Source: CAZRHR01 sp964599915
Lineage (GTDB): Bacteria > Bacteroidota > Bacteroidia > CAIKAF01
DNA: 33,290 nucleotides
Direction: 5' to 3'
NCBI GenBank assembly: GCA_964599915.1
Contig: CAZRHR010000023.1
Coordinates: forward strand, 1 to 33,290
Position numbers and translations under genes: made by a program. Positions within the stretch are counted from its first letter, which is position 1, and each line of letters opens with the position of its first letter. The notes under the pieces were generated by a model. That model worked only from the letters and a program-made list of their open reading frames with translations, did no database searches and was not told where the DNA came from. Shown piece after piece: positions 24,764-32,226 of the stretch.

Positions 24764-24771
24764 CAAAAGTA
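24764..24771 (-). promoter_or_regulatory. -7 box of the small secreted protein
   Basis: TACTTTTG on the minus strand, 15 bases before ATG 24748. No TTG is found at the expected distance. It helps to decide the start of the gene, because the longer frame would put the box inside the coding region. Confidence 0.45.
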
Positions 24772-24875
24772 GGTATTTCAAACCGCATCATTCCTGCATG
24801 GTAGATTCTTCGGCTCAGGCTCATGTTCATCTTAAAGTATTGGCAAACCATTCCATCCGCCAAATTACATACCTT

Positions 24876-24890
24876 TAACTTTGTAAAGTT
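24876..24890 (+). promoter_or_regulatory. -7 box overlapping a palindrome, before the RskA-like gene
   Basis: TAACTTTG (24876-24883) matches the -7 consensus. It overlaps the perfect inverted repeat AACTTTGTAAAGTT (24877-24890; arms AACTTT and AAAGTT, two-base centre), a plausible operator. The ATG is 43 bases downstream of the box. Confidence 0.4.
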
Positions 24891-24926
24891 CGGCGATAGT
24901 GCCATGCCTACGTCTTAAAAAATTCA

Positions 24927-25787
24927 ATGCCACAAGGTTATTCCATAGCTGCTTTGTATCGTCAATGGCTTAATGATGGCCTACATGAAATTCTGCAATC
25001 TACAGGGCAAGGTGCATTGCTCGATTGGAATACGGCCTCAGAAGTAATCAAAGAATCCTTGTGGGAAATGGAAGGTGTATTACGCTCTTCTGGGTATCAA
25101 GGTGCTGATAATCTACTGTTTTATGCTTTGTTCCAGAGGCTTTGTTCCCAGAAATTTGGTGCAAATGGGGTTTTTACCTTGGAAGCTTATCCAACGGACC
25201 AGCAACAAGAGGTCTTGTTAAAGGACGCTTTGGATGAACGCCCCGGAATGATTAATGGACCTGTACCTGCATCGGGTTGGCGTCGTCGATTTTCTCGGCT
25301 GGGTATTTTCATGGTTTTGACCTATTTGATTGGGAGTACGCTCCTCGGAATCTTTTGGTACCTGAACTTCCAGAGAACCCAATCCCAGTTGAAAGAAAAA
25401 GAGGAGGCTTATGCGTCGCTTTTACAGGATTATGAAAAAGTGTATGACGCCTATTATCAACTGGAAACAAAGTTTGTTCAACTGACCAGAAGGCCCTATA
25501 AAAAGTTTCAACTCTCTGATAATATACGCCATATCGGTGCAGATATTCATTGGTTTGCGGACGAGGGTGAGGTGATGTTGAATATTGATAGTCTTCCGGC
25601 TTTGGATAGCGGTGCGGTCTACATGGTTTTTGCACGCACTGAAAAAGAGTTGACACCAATTGGAACCTTTGACCAGCCCCTCAAAATGTTTGAAATGGGC
25701 GATTTTGAGCCGGTAAAATCACCTGTAGGATTTATCATAAAGCGGGTAAAAGGAGATTCTTCGGTCATTGTGGTTTCCTCTGATTAA
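24927..25787 (+). CDS. Membrane-anchored protein with RskA-like outer domain (anti-sigma-like)
   Basis: The 286-residue protein has a soluble N-terminal part (1-120) without a zinc-binding anti-sigma motif, one transmembrane helix (about 125-146, LGIFMVLTYLIGSTLLGIFW), a coiled coil (about 150-187, rich in Glu, Lys and Gln) and a C-terminal domain. That domain (ADIHWFADEGEVMLNIDSLP, then GAVYMVFARTEKELTPIGTF) resembles the outer domain of RskA-type anti-sigma factors: a strand, 'LP.l..g..Y..wa', and 'iG.F'. In typical cases an ECF sigma factor is the neighbouring gene, but none is here. It could regulate a distant sigma factor or have lost that role. The start ATG is the only good one after the promoter. 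Confidence 0.6.
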   Translation: MPQGYSIAALYRQWLNDGLHEILQSTGQGALLDWNTASEVIKESLWEMEGVLRSSGYQGADNLLFYALFQRLCSQKFGANGVFTLEAYPTDQQQEVLLKDALDERPGMINGPVPASGWRRRFSRLGIFMVLTYLIGSTLLGIFWYLNFQRTQSQLKEKEEAYASLLQDYEKVYDAYYQLETKFVQLTRRPYKKFQLSDNIRHIGADIHWFADEGEVMLNIDSLPALDSGAVYMVFARTEKELTPIGTFDQPLKMFEMGDFEPVKSPVGFIIKRVKGDSSVIVVSSD

Positions 25788-25814
25788 CATTTCGTTTTGG
25801 ACATATATCTGGCC

Positions 25815-25831
25815 AAAACATAAAATGTTTT
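25815..25831 (+). terminator. Weak AT-rich hairpin after the RskA-like gene
   Basis: AAAACAT and ATGTTTT can pair around three bases and are followed by TTATTTT. The stem has just one G-C pair, so it is a poor terminator, but the place between two genes fits. Confidence 0.3.
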
Positions 25832-25887
25832 TATTTTAAAAATTTACATTCATTCATTAGGTTTATTTGTATTCCCATGTTCGAAAA

Positions 25888-26253
25888 ATGCAAAGACTAA
25901 TCCCGGCATTTACAGGTGTTTTTTTGACTTTTTTCCTTTGGATTACAGCCGTTTCTGCTGCGTCAATTTCAAGGGAAGTCGCACCTGTTTCCGAGGTAAA
26001 AGGTTTTCAAGGTCATATTCAGACAGGCACGCATTTGGCCTGTTGTTTGGAAGTAGAAACGGAAAGTCCTCGCCCGGTTAACCGACCCTCCGGTCTTTTA
26101 GGCACCGATTCTTCCCACGCTTCTTATGATCAGCGCCTGCCAAAGGCCAAACCTGCGCGATTAAATTGTGGTCATGCTTTGTCTAAGCGCCACCCCCTTT
26201 ACTTACTATTTCTACAGTTGAAACTTGGCAAGACAGACCGAAACTTTATCTAA
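25888..26253 (+). CDS. Small secreted cysteine-containing protein upstream of dabA
   Basis: From ATG 25888 the product is 121 residues (a TTG seven codons upstream is less likely). It has a signal peptide (MQRLIPAFTGVFLTFFLWIT, AVSA) and a mature chain of about 97 residues with a vicinal Cys pair (Cys52 and Cys53 in THLACCLEV), a third Cys (Cys94 in NCGHAL), many Pro and basic residues, and a short hydrophobic stretch near the end (YLLFLQL). I recognise no family. It is followed by dabA after 36 bases on the same strand, so co-transcription is likely. It could be a periplasmic partner of the DAB complex, a metal-handling protein, or unrelated. Coding status is supported by the signal peptide and lack of overlap, not by homology. 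Confidence 0.55.
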   Translation: MQRLIPAFTGVFLTFFLWITAVSAASISREVAPVSEVKGFQGHIQTGTHLACCLEVETESPRPVNRPSGLLGTDSSHASYDQRLPKAKPARLNCGHALSKRHPLYLLFLQLKLGKTDRNFI

Positions 26254-26289
26254 TAAGTTTCTTTCTTTTCATTGTCTTTTTTTCATTGT

Positions 26290-28707
26290 ATGAACCATGA
26301 TTTTGTAGTCCACGAGCGGCTTCAACGCCTGCACGTGTACTTGCCGCATCAGGCGCCATTAAGGGATTTTATTCACCAAAATCCATTGTCGGCCTTCCAA
26401 GATTCCTCCTTTCATGAGGGGTTAAAACAGGCTTCTCGGTGGTTGGGTTATGCCACATATCCGGGATTGTCCTATTATCGAAGCTGGTATGCCCAAAGTG
26501 GGCTACTTGAACATCAAGTGCTGGCCTTTCTGGAAAAACGCTTCGGAGACCATGCCGTAGCTTGGCTCAACAAGCTTTTACATCAGTCGTACCAAGAATC
26601 CTGGCATCCAGAAACGGGCAGGTTGTATGGATGTTGGAAACGTTGTGCAGGTATTTCTATGGAAAAAAAGGTCTCACCCAAACTCTTTCGATGGGTAGGT
26701 GCTTATTTGGACCAAGGCGTATCTACCGGGGCTTTACCCGAAGTGCCGACAGGCTTTTTATCTTTTTTGCGAAACCTCCAAAAAGATAGTTGGACACCCT
26801 TGTTTCGCAGCGAAAAGGTGAGGAATTGGTTGTTGGACCCCAACCTAAAGTTGGAGACATTGCTTCAGGCGGTGGTAGGAAATCCAACTTGGTTCGACAC
26901 CTATCTATGGGATCAAGCGTGGAACCATCCCGGCTGGTCAGGTATGGTAGCGTATTTGGAACGCCATCCTCATGCGCTTTTTCAGCCGAGGCCTATTACC
27001 CTAGAGGAGTTCGTTTTGGTTGCGTTGTTATTGGAAGCCGACGAGGTTGAAAAAACAGGGAAGCCATTATCTGCCTATATAAAAGAAGAGGATAAGGTGT
27101 TGGCGGTGCCTGATTTTCCAGAAGAGCTTTTTACCGTGTATAGCGTTTGGCAAGACTTGAAAGAATGGTTTACCTATGAAAAAGTGCTTTTTCAACTCAA
27201 GCCGATGGCCGAGTCCCCAATCACCCCAAGGTTTCAGGCAGTGTTTTGTATCGATGACCGAGAGGAATCCTTCCGGCGCCATGTAGAAGGTTTGGCGCCA
27301 ACCGTCCAAACCTTTGGCACGCCTGGTTTTTTTCAAATGGACTGCACATTCCAGCCTGCCGGTGCCATTGAGGCGATCAAAGTGTGTCCGGCTCCCATGA
27401 CACCATCCCATGTGGTTGCTGAGGATGGGGAACAATCTAAATATGCCCTTTCTCGGCGGTTAGAAAAAACGCCTCAAGGAATTGGAGGCGGTTGGCTTTT
27501 TTCTCATTTAGCGGGCTTTTGGTCCGCCATTCAATTGGGGCAATCCATCTTTTTTCCTCGCCCTACGCCATTGATGGTTTCTGCTTTTCGCCATATGGAT
27601 TCGAAGCGGCAGTTGAGGTACACCGCAGAACAGGTGAAAAATGGATTCACGCTCCCTGAACAGGTTTTACGGGTACGCCAATTTTTGGAAGGGATGGGTT
27701 TACGTGGTCCTTTTGCGCCGTTGGTGTATGTCATCGGGCACGGAGCCAGCAGCAGCAACAACACGCATTATGCTGGCTACGATTGTGGCGCCTGTTCAGG
27801 TAGAAGCGGCTCGGTGAATGCCCGACTCATTTCAGCCATGGCCAACGATGCCGAAGTGCGCGCCGAACTTTTATCTCAAGGTCTAGAGATTCCATCTACC
27901 ACGGTTTTCATGGGTGCCGTGCATGACACTACGACTGATGAAATGGAATATTTTTTAGATACATCCTTGTCGCCTGCCCACGAAATACAATGGAAAAAGG
28001 ACCAAGAGATTTTTCGAAAGGCATTGGAGCGAAATGCTGTGGAGCGGTCCAAGAAATTTCCATTTTTTCCCGAGGGATTAGATGATAAGGCCATTCATGC
28101 GCGGGTAAAAAGAAGGGCACATAGTTTTTTTGAGCCACGTCCGGAGTGGAACCATGCCACGAATGCCCTTTGTTTGATTGGTCGGCGGTCCTTATCTCGC
28201 CATGTTCATTTGGACAGAAGGGCTTTTCTACAATCGTACGATCCACTTTCAGATTCGGAGGGGAAGAATTTGTTGGGTTTGCTAAAAGCGGTGACGCCGG
28301 TAACCGGAGGCATCAACCTGGAATATTATTTTTCGGCGGTGTCGCCACAGCGATTGGGAGCAGGCTCGAAACTTCCTCATAATGTGGTCGGTCTTTTTGG
28401 CGTGGCCAATGGAATAGATGGAGATTTGCGACCCGGCTTACCCGAACAAATGATTCAGTTGCACGACCCGGTTCGTTTGCTGGTGGTCATTGAACAGCGC
28501 ACCGACATCGTGGCCGCCGTCTTAAACGGACATCCCGAACTATGTCGCTGGTACGAGAACCAATGGCTTCATTTGGTGGCGATTTCGCCTGAAGATGAAA
28601 CCCTATCTATTTGGAAACAGGGCCAATTTATCCCCTTTGAATCGAACTTCTTTCAAGCGAAAGACGCTTCCTTTACCTGGAGTCACCACTTATCTGAGGC
28701 CTTATGA
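26290..28707 (+). CDS. dabA: DabA, inorganic-carbon uptake subunit (DUF2309)
   Basis: DabA is a cytoplasmic, membrane-attached protein with a beta-carbonic-anhydrase-like zinc site; with DabB it is known to convert CO2 to bicarbonate in an energy-coupled, one-way fashion. The 805-residue protein has all expected zinc-site residues: Cys320 and Asp322 in FCIDDREES, His484 in VIGHGASSSNN and Cys499 in YDCGACSGR; the 15-residue spacing of the His and the last Cys agrees with the characterised Halothiobacillus protein (from memory). The Arg/Glu of IDDRE are also present. The start is ATG 26290; an upstream TTG (26272) adds six residues without character. The stop overlaps the dabB start (ATGA at 28704-28707), so the two are translationally coupled. 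Confidence 0.95.
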   Translation: MNHDFVVHERLQRLHVYLPHQAPLRDFIHQNPLSAFQDSSFHEGLKQASRWLGYATYPGLSYYRSWYAQSGLLEHQVLAFLEKRFGDHAVAWLNKLLHQSYQESWHPETGRLYGCWKRCAGISMEKKVSPKLFRWVGAYLDQGVSTGALPEVPTGFLSFLRNLQKDSWTPLFRSEKVRNWLLDPNLKLETLLQAVVGNPTWFDTYLWDQAWNHPGWSGMVAYLERHPHALFQPRPITLEEFVLVALLLEADEVEKTGKPLSAYIKEEDKVLAVPDFPEELFTVYSVWQDLKEWFTYEKVLFQLKPMAESPITPRFQAVFCIDDREESFRRHVEGLAPTVQTFGTPGFFQMDCTFQPAGAIEAIKVCPAPMTPSHVVAEDGEQSKYALSRRLEKTPQGIGGGWLFSHLAGFWSAIQLGQSIFFPRPTPLMVSAFRHMDSKRQLRYTAEQVKNGFTLPEQVLRVRQFLEGMGLRGPFAPLVYVIGHGASSSNNTHYAGYDCGACSGRSGSVNARLISAMANDAEVRAELLSQGLEIPSTTVFMGAVHDTTTDEMEYFLDTSLSPAHEIQWKKDQEIFRKALERNAVERSKKFPFFPEGLDDKAIHARVKRRAHSFFEPRPEWNHATNALCLIGRRSLSRHVHLDRRAFLQSYDPLSDSEGKNLLGLLKAVTPVTGGINLEYYFSAVSPQRLGAGSKLPHNVVGLFGVANGIDGDLRPGLPEQMIQLHDPVRLLVVIEQRTDIVAAVLNGHPELCRWYENQWLHLVAISPEDETLSIWKQGQFIPFESNFFQAKDASFTWSHHLSEAL

Positions 28708-30557
28708 ATGCGTGGTTGGTTGCTTTACCCGTTGGAATTCCATTTTTGGGATTTGTGCTGCTTTTCATGATGCAGTTTTTTTCTCCTAAAGTCCTCTCGA
28801 AGTTGATCCTTGGTTTCATCAGTGCTTCTTTGATGAGTGCTATGGGTTTGTTGTGGCTGTGGATGGTATGGGATGGGTCCCAAATTCATGTCGTAGAATA
28901 TCAGCTTTATCAGGACGCTCATTATCAATTTACCCTTGCATTTTTGGTGGATTATATTTCCCTGAGTTTTGTTTTGGCGGGACAGGTACTTGCTTTGTTG
29001 ATTTTCCGTCTATCTAATCTTTATGTGGTTGGAGAAAAGGGATATGCAAGGTTTTTCTATACCCTGTTTTTCTTTCTTACCGGCTTTACCATGGCGGTGT
29101 TATCGGGAAATTTTGAAACCCTATTGTTGGGCTGGGAGGTTTTGGGATTGTCTTCCTTCATGCTGGTTGCTTTTTATAGGGACAGGTATTTGCCAGTAAA
29201 GCATGCCGTAAGGATTTTTTCGATCTTCCGAATTGGTGATGTTGGCCTACTGCTTGCCTTATGGGCCAGCCATCATTACTGGCACCAAAATATCGCGTTT
29301 GAATCTTTGTCGCATACCCTACAAGTACATGCTCAATGGGAGAAAAATCCTGAGGTAGCCAGCGTGATTACGGGTTTCATTTTTTTGGCAGCCATGATTA
29401 AATCTGCACAATTTCCTTTTTCCTCTTGGTTGCCTAGGGCCATGGAAGGGCCAACACCTTCATCGGCTATATTTTATGGTGCATTGTCGGTGCATTTAGG
29501 CGTGTTTTTATTGCTTCGAACCTATCCTTTTTGGGAGCCCATGATAGGTATGCGGTTTGTTTTGGGAATCATAGGTGGAGTGACGGCTTTATATGGGTAT
29601 AGTGTGGCCAAAACGCAGTACACCATTAAGGCACAAATTGCGTATGCTTCGGTTGCACAAATTGGGCTAATGTTCATCACTTTGGCCTTTGGGCAGCGGG
29701 AAATGGCCTTGGTGCATATGATGGGAAATGCAGGTCTACGCACCTACCAGCTTTTGATTTCACCCTCGGTTGTAAGCTACACCATTAGGGCGCAGAGATT
29801 TGGCTTTCACCTGCGGCCTTTTTTTGTTGCGTCTGGATGGAGACAACGTGTGCAAGTGACCCTTTTTGTGAATGGACTTTTTGAGTGGCATTTGGATGGT
29901 TGGATGAACCGCTGGGTGTTTGGACCGTGGCAGCGTTTGGGCAGAAAGTTGGTCCTTTTGCCAGAGTTGGTCATTTGGAGTGTGGTTGTTTTACTCCCTT
30001 TAATCACCATTTTCCTAGCGTCTTGGAACCCGGATGTTGCTACATGGATTTGTGCTTTTGTCGCTTTATTTTCAGTGGTCTTGGCGTTTGGAGAAAAGGG
30101 GCAGCCGCTTCGCTCTTGGACGATGGCTTTTCTAGGTCAGGTTTGGCTGGCGGCCGCCATTGGATTGCATCAGGAATCTGGCCTTGGTCATGTGGTTTGG
30201 TACTTTGGAGGTCTAATTCCTTCCTTTTTATTGGGAATGGTGAGTCTTTTATGGTTAAAGAAAAAGCAGCCGGAGGCATTTCACCTGTCACATTATCAAG
30301 GGTTGGGCGCCTCTTATCCATTTGTTTCAGGGTTGTTTTTTCTTGCGACTCTGGGTGCATCCGGTTTTCCCATTACCCCTATGTTCATTGGGGAAGATTT
30401 GTTACTCTCTCATATTGAGTTGGTTCATCCCGGTCTGGCGCTCATGTTTGCGCTGGTTTATTTTGGAAATGGCATTGTGCTGATTCGCCATTATGCCCGA
30501 TTATTTATGGGGCCTGATGTACAACAGGCTCCTCAACAAGCTTTAATGACTTCTTAA
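28704..30557 (+). CDS. dabB: DabB, NuoL/MrpA-like proton-channel subunit
   Basis: The 617-residue integral membrane protein has about 14 transmembrane segments and belongs to the proton-conducting transporter family (NuoL, MrpA). The family core GWEVLGLSSFMLVAFYRDR (155-175 or near) and KSAQFPFSSWLPRAMEGPTP, then SSAIFYGALSVHLGVFLLLR, are plain. Known DabB proteins supply the cation gradient to DabA. At the position of the discontinuous-helix motif where NuoL has H-A-x2-K-A, this protein reads GNAGLRTYQLL, so the lysine is replaced by arginine; related DabB-type proteins share such a change as far as I recall. It overlaps dabA by four bases and is followed by a SulP gene after 11 bases. Confidence 0.92.
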   Translation: MNAWLVALPVGIPFLGFVLLFMMQFFSPKVLSKLILGFISASLMSAMGLLWLWMVWDGSQIHVVEYQLYQDAHYQFTLAFLVDYISLSFVLAGQVLALLIFRLSNLYVVGEKGYARFFYTLFFFLTGFTMAVLSGNFETLLLGWEVLGLSSFMLVAFYRDRYLPVKHAVRIFSIFRIGDVGLLLALWASHHYWHQNIAFESLSHTLQVHAQWEKNPEVASVITGFIFLAAMIKSAQFPFSSWLPRAMEGPTPSSAIFYGALSVHLGVFLLLRTYPFWEPMIGMRFVLGIIGGVTALYGYSVAKTQYTIKAQIAYASVAQIGLMFITLAFGQREMALVHMMGNAGLRTYQLLISPSVVSYTIRAQRFGFHLRPFFVASGWRQRVQVTLFVNGLFEWHLDGWMNRWVFGPWQRLGRKLVLLPELVIWSVVVLLPLITIFLASWNPDVATWICAFVALFSVVLAFGEKGQPLRSWTMAFLGQVWLAAAIGLHQESGLGHVVWYFGGLIPSFLLGMVSLLWLKKKQPEAFHLSHYQGLGASYPFVSGLFFLATLGASGFPITPMFIGEDLLLSHIELVHPGLALMFALVYFGNGIVLIRHYARLFMGPDVQQAPQQALMTS

Positions 30558-30568
30558 TCCGTAGGATC

Positions 30569-32146
30569 ATGAAAATAAAACAAAAACCTTTTTCCGCTTC
30601 CGCCTTTTTTCCAACCCATTGGTCTGGAGAAGTGATGGCAGGTGCCTTGGTGTTTATGTTGGCGATGCCTTTGTGTTTGGGCATTGCTAAGGCAAGTGGA
30701 TTTCCCCCGGCCATGGGTGTATTAACGGCCATGGTTGGGGGTTTTGTTAGCCTTTTTTTTCGGGTGTCGCCCTTAGCGATTAAGGGTCCGGCAGCGGGTC
30801 TTATTACCTTGTGTGCCTCCTCTGTTCAAGCCTTTGGCGGTGGCGAACATGGTTGGGAGGTGACCTCTGCCATCATTTTAGTGATGGCCATGTTACAAAT
30901 GCTGCTTGGCCTTTTGCGCTTAGGTAGCAGGAGTGATTTTTTTCCCCAAGCAGCCGTTCATGGCATGTTGGCCGCCATAGGTTTAATCATTATTGCCAAG
31001 CAGATTCCCGTTTTATTGGGGGATGAGCCCTCTCTTTATGCAGGCGAGTCTCCCTTGGAGCTTTACCTGCATCTGCCTAAATGGATTGCGTCTGCCCATT
31101 GGCGTATTGCCCTTATCGGTCTTTCAGGTTTGGCGCTCATGTTTTTGTTGCCTAAGGTGAAATGGGGTTGGGTTAAAAAGATTCCTGCACCCATGTGGGT
31201 TTTGCTATTTTCGGTGCCCTTGGCCCTCAGTTTACATTTTCAGGAAGAAGAGCCGGCGTATTCATTGGTCCAAATTGGTCCATTTTGGGACACTTTGGCA
31301 TGGCGACCAGATTTTTCCGAATGGTCCAATGGGGTATTTTGGAAATATGTATTGATGTTTTTATTTGTGAGTTCCCTTGAATCGCTGCTTACCGTAAAGG
31401 CCTTGGATAATTTAGATCCTCTTAAAAGGACCTCTACGTATAATGGTGAACTCATAGGACAGGGTGCAGGAAATGTGCTTTCTGGTCTTTTAGGCGGTTT
31501 GCCTATGATTTCCGAAGTAGTACGAAGTACCGCCAATGTTCGGTTTGGCGGCAGAACCCGTTGGTCTAACTTTTTCCATGCCTTATTCTTGACCTTGGCC
31601 ATGATGTTTCTGGTACCATGGATTTCTATGATTCCCAATGCTGCCTTAGCGGCCATGCTGATTTATGCCGGATATAACTTGGCCGCTCCACAACAGTTTA
31701 AGCATATCAAGGAGATTGGATTAGATCAATTGGTTATTTTTTTGGTGACCATTGGTGTCACCTTGTGGGAGGATTTGTTGCTTGGTATATTGGCAGGCAT
31801 TGTTTTGAAAGTTGTTTTTCATTTGTATCGCGGTGCGAGATGGAATGAATTATTTCGGTCTCAGGTAAAAATCATGGAAAATGAGCAAGGGGTTACTGTG
31901 GTATTTCTTGGGTCTGCATTGTTTACCAATATGATTGATTTCAAAAAAAGAGTAGGGTTTCAGTTAGCAAGTGCCGAAACATTGACGATAGATTTTTCTA
32001 AAATGCGCATGATTGACCACTCGTTTTTGTTGTATCTAGACCATTTTTCTAGAAAAAAGCGGGAAAAAGGTCAAATGGTGCATTGGGTTGGGTTGGAGAA
32101 AATGCGCGCCGAGTCTAGGCATCCTTTGGCCTCTAGAAGGATATAA
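30569..32146 (+). CDS. SulP family anion transporter, first copy
   Basis: The 525-residue protein has about ten to twelve transmembrane segments and a C-terminal STAS domain (about 435-525). Early SulP blocks are LAMPLCLGIAKASGFPPAMG and IKGPAAGLITL; mid-protein it has FVSSLESLLTVKALDNLDP (the ExLL region) and LLGGLPMISEVVRS. Members carry sulfate, bicarbonate or other anions; BicA and related proteins carry bicarbonate. The STAS part shows the strand TLTIDFSKMRMIDHSFLL. Given the DAB genes directly upstream, bicarbonate is the leading guess. It starts 11 bases after dabB and is thus in the same transcript. Confidence 0.93.
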   Translation: MKIKQKPFSASAFFPTHWSGEVMAGALVFMLAMPLCLGIAKASGFPPAMGVLTAMVGGFVSLFFRVSPLAIKGPAAGLITLCASSVQAFGGGEHGWEVTSAIILVMAMLQMLLGLLRLGSRSDFFPQAAVHGMLAAIGLIIIAKQIPVLLGDEPSLYAGESPLELYLHLPKWIASAHWRIALIGLSGLALMFLLPKVKWGWVKKIPAPMWVLLFSVPLALSLHFQEEEPAYSLVQIGPFWDTLAWRPDFSEWSNGVFWKYVLMFLFVSSLESLLTVKALDNLDPLKRTSTYNGELIGQGAGNVLSGLLGGLPMISEVVRSTANVRFGGRTRWSNFFHALFLTLAMMFLVPWISMIPNAALAAMLIYAGYNLAAPQQFKHIKEIGLDQLVIFLVTIGVTLWEDLLLGILAGIVLKVVFHLYRGARWNELFRSQVKIMENEQGVTVVFLGSALFTNMIDFKKRVGFQLASAETLTIDFSKMRMIDHSFLLYLDHFSRKKREKGQMVHWVGLEKMRAESRHPLASRRI

Positions 32147-32192
32147 ACAGAAGATAGTAAGCTGGGAGGGTGTTTTAGCTAAAAAATACTTG

Positions 32193-32200
32193 TAGTTTTG
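32193..32200 (+). promoter_or_regulatory. Possible -7 box before the second SulP gene
   Basis: TAGTTTTG fully matches TAnnTTTG and lies in the 80-base gap between the SulP genes. There is no clear TTG 17-23 bases upstream. If real, it gives the second SulP gene a separate start. Confidence 0.35.
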
Positions 32201-32226
32201 AGGCAACAACACAAAAACCGGTTTAC

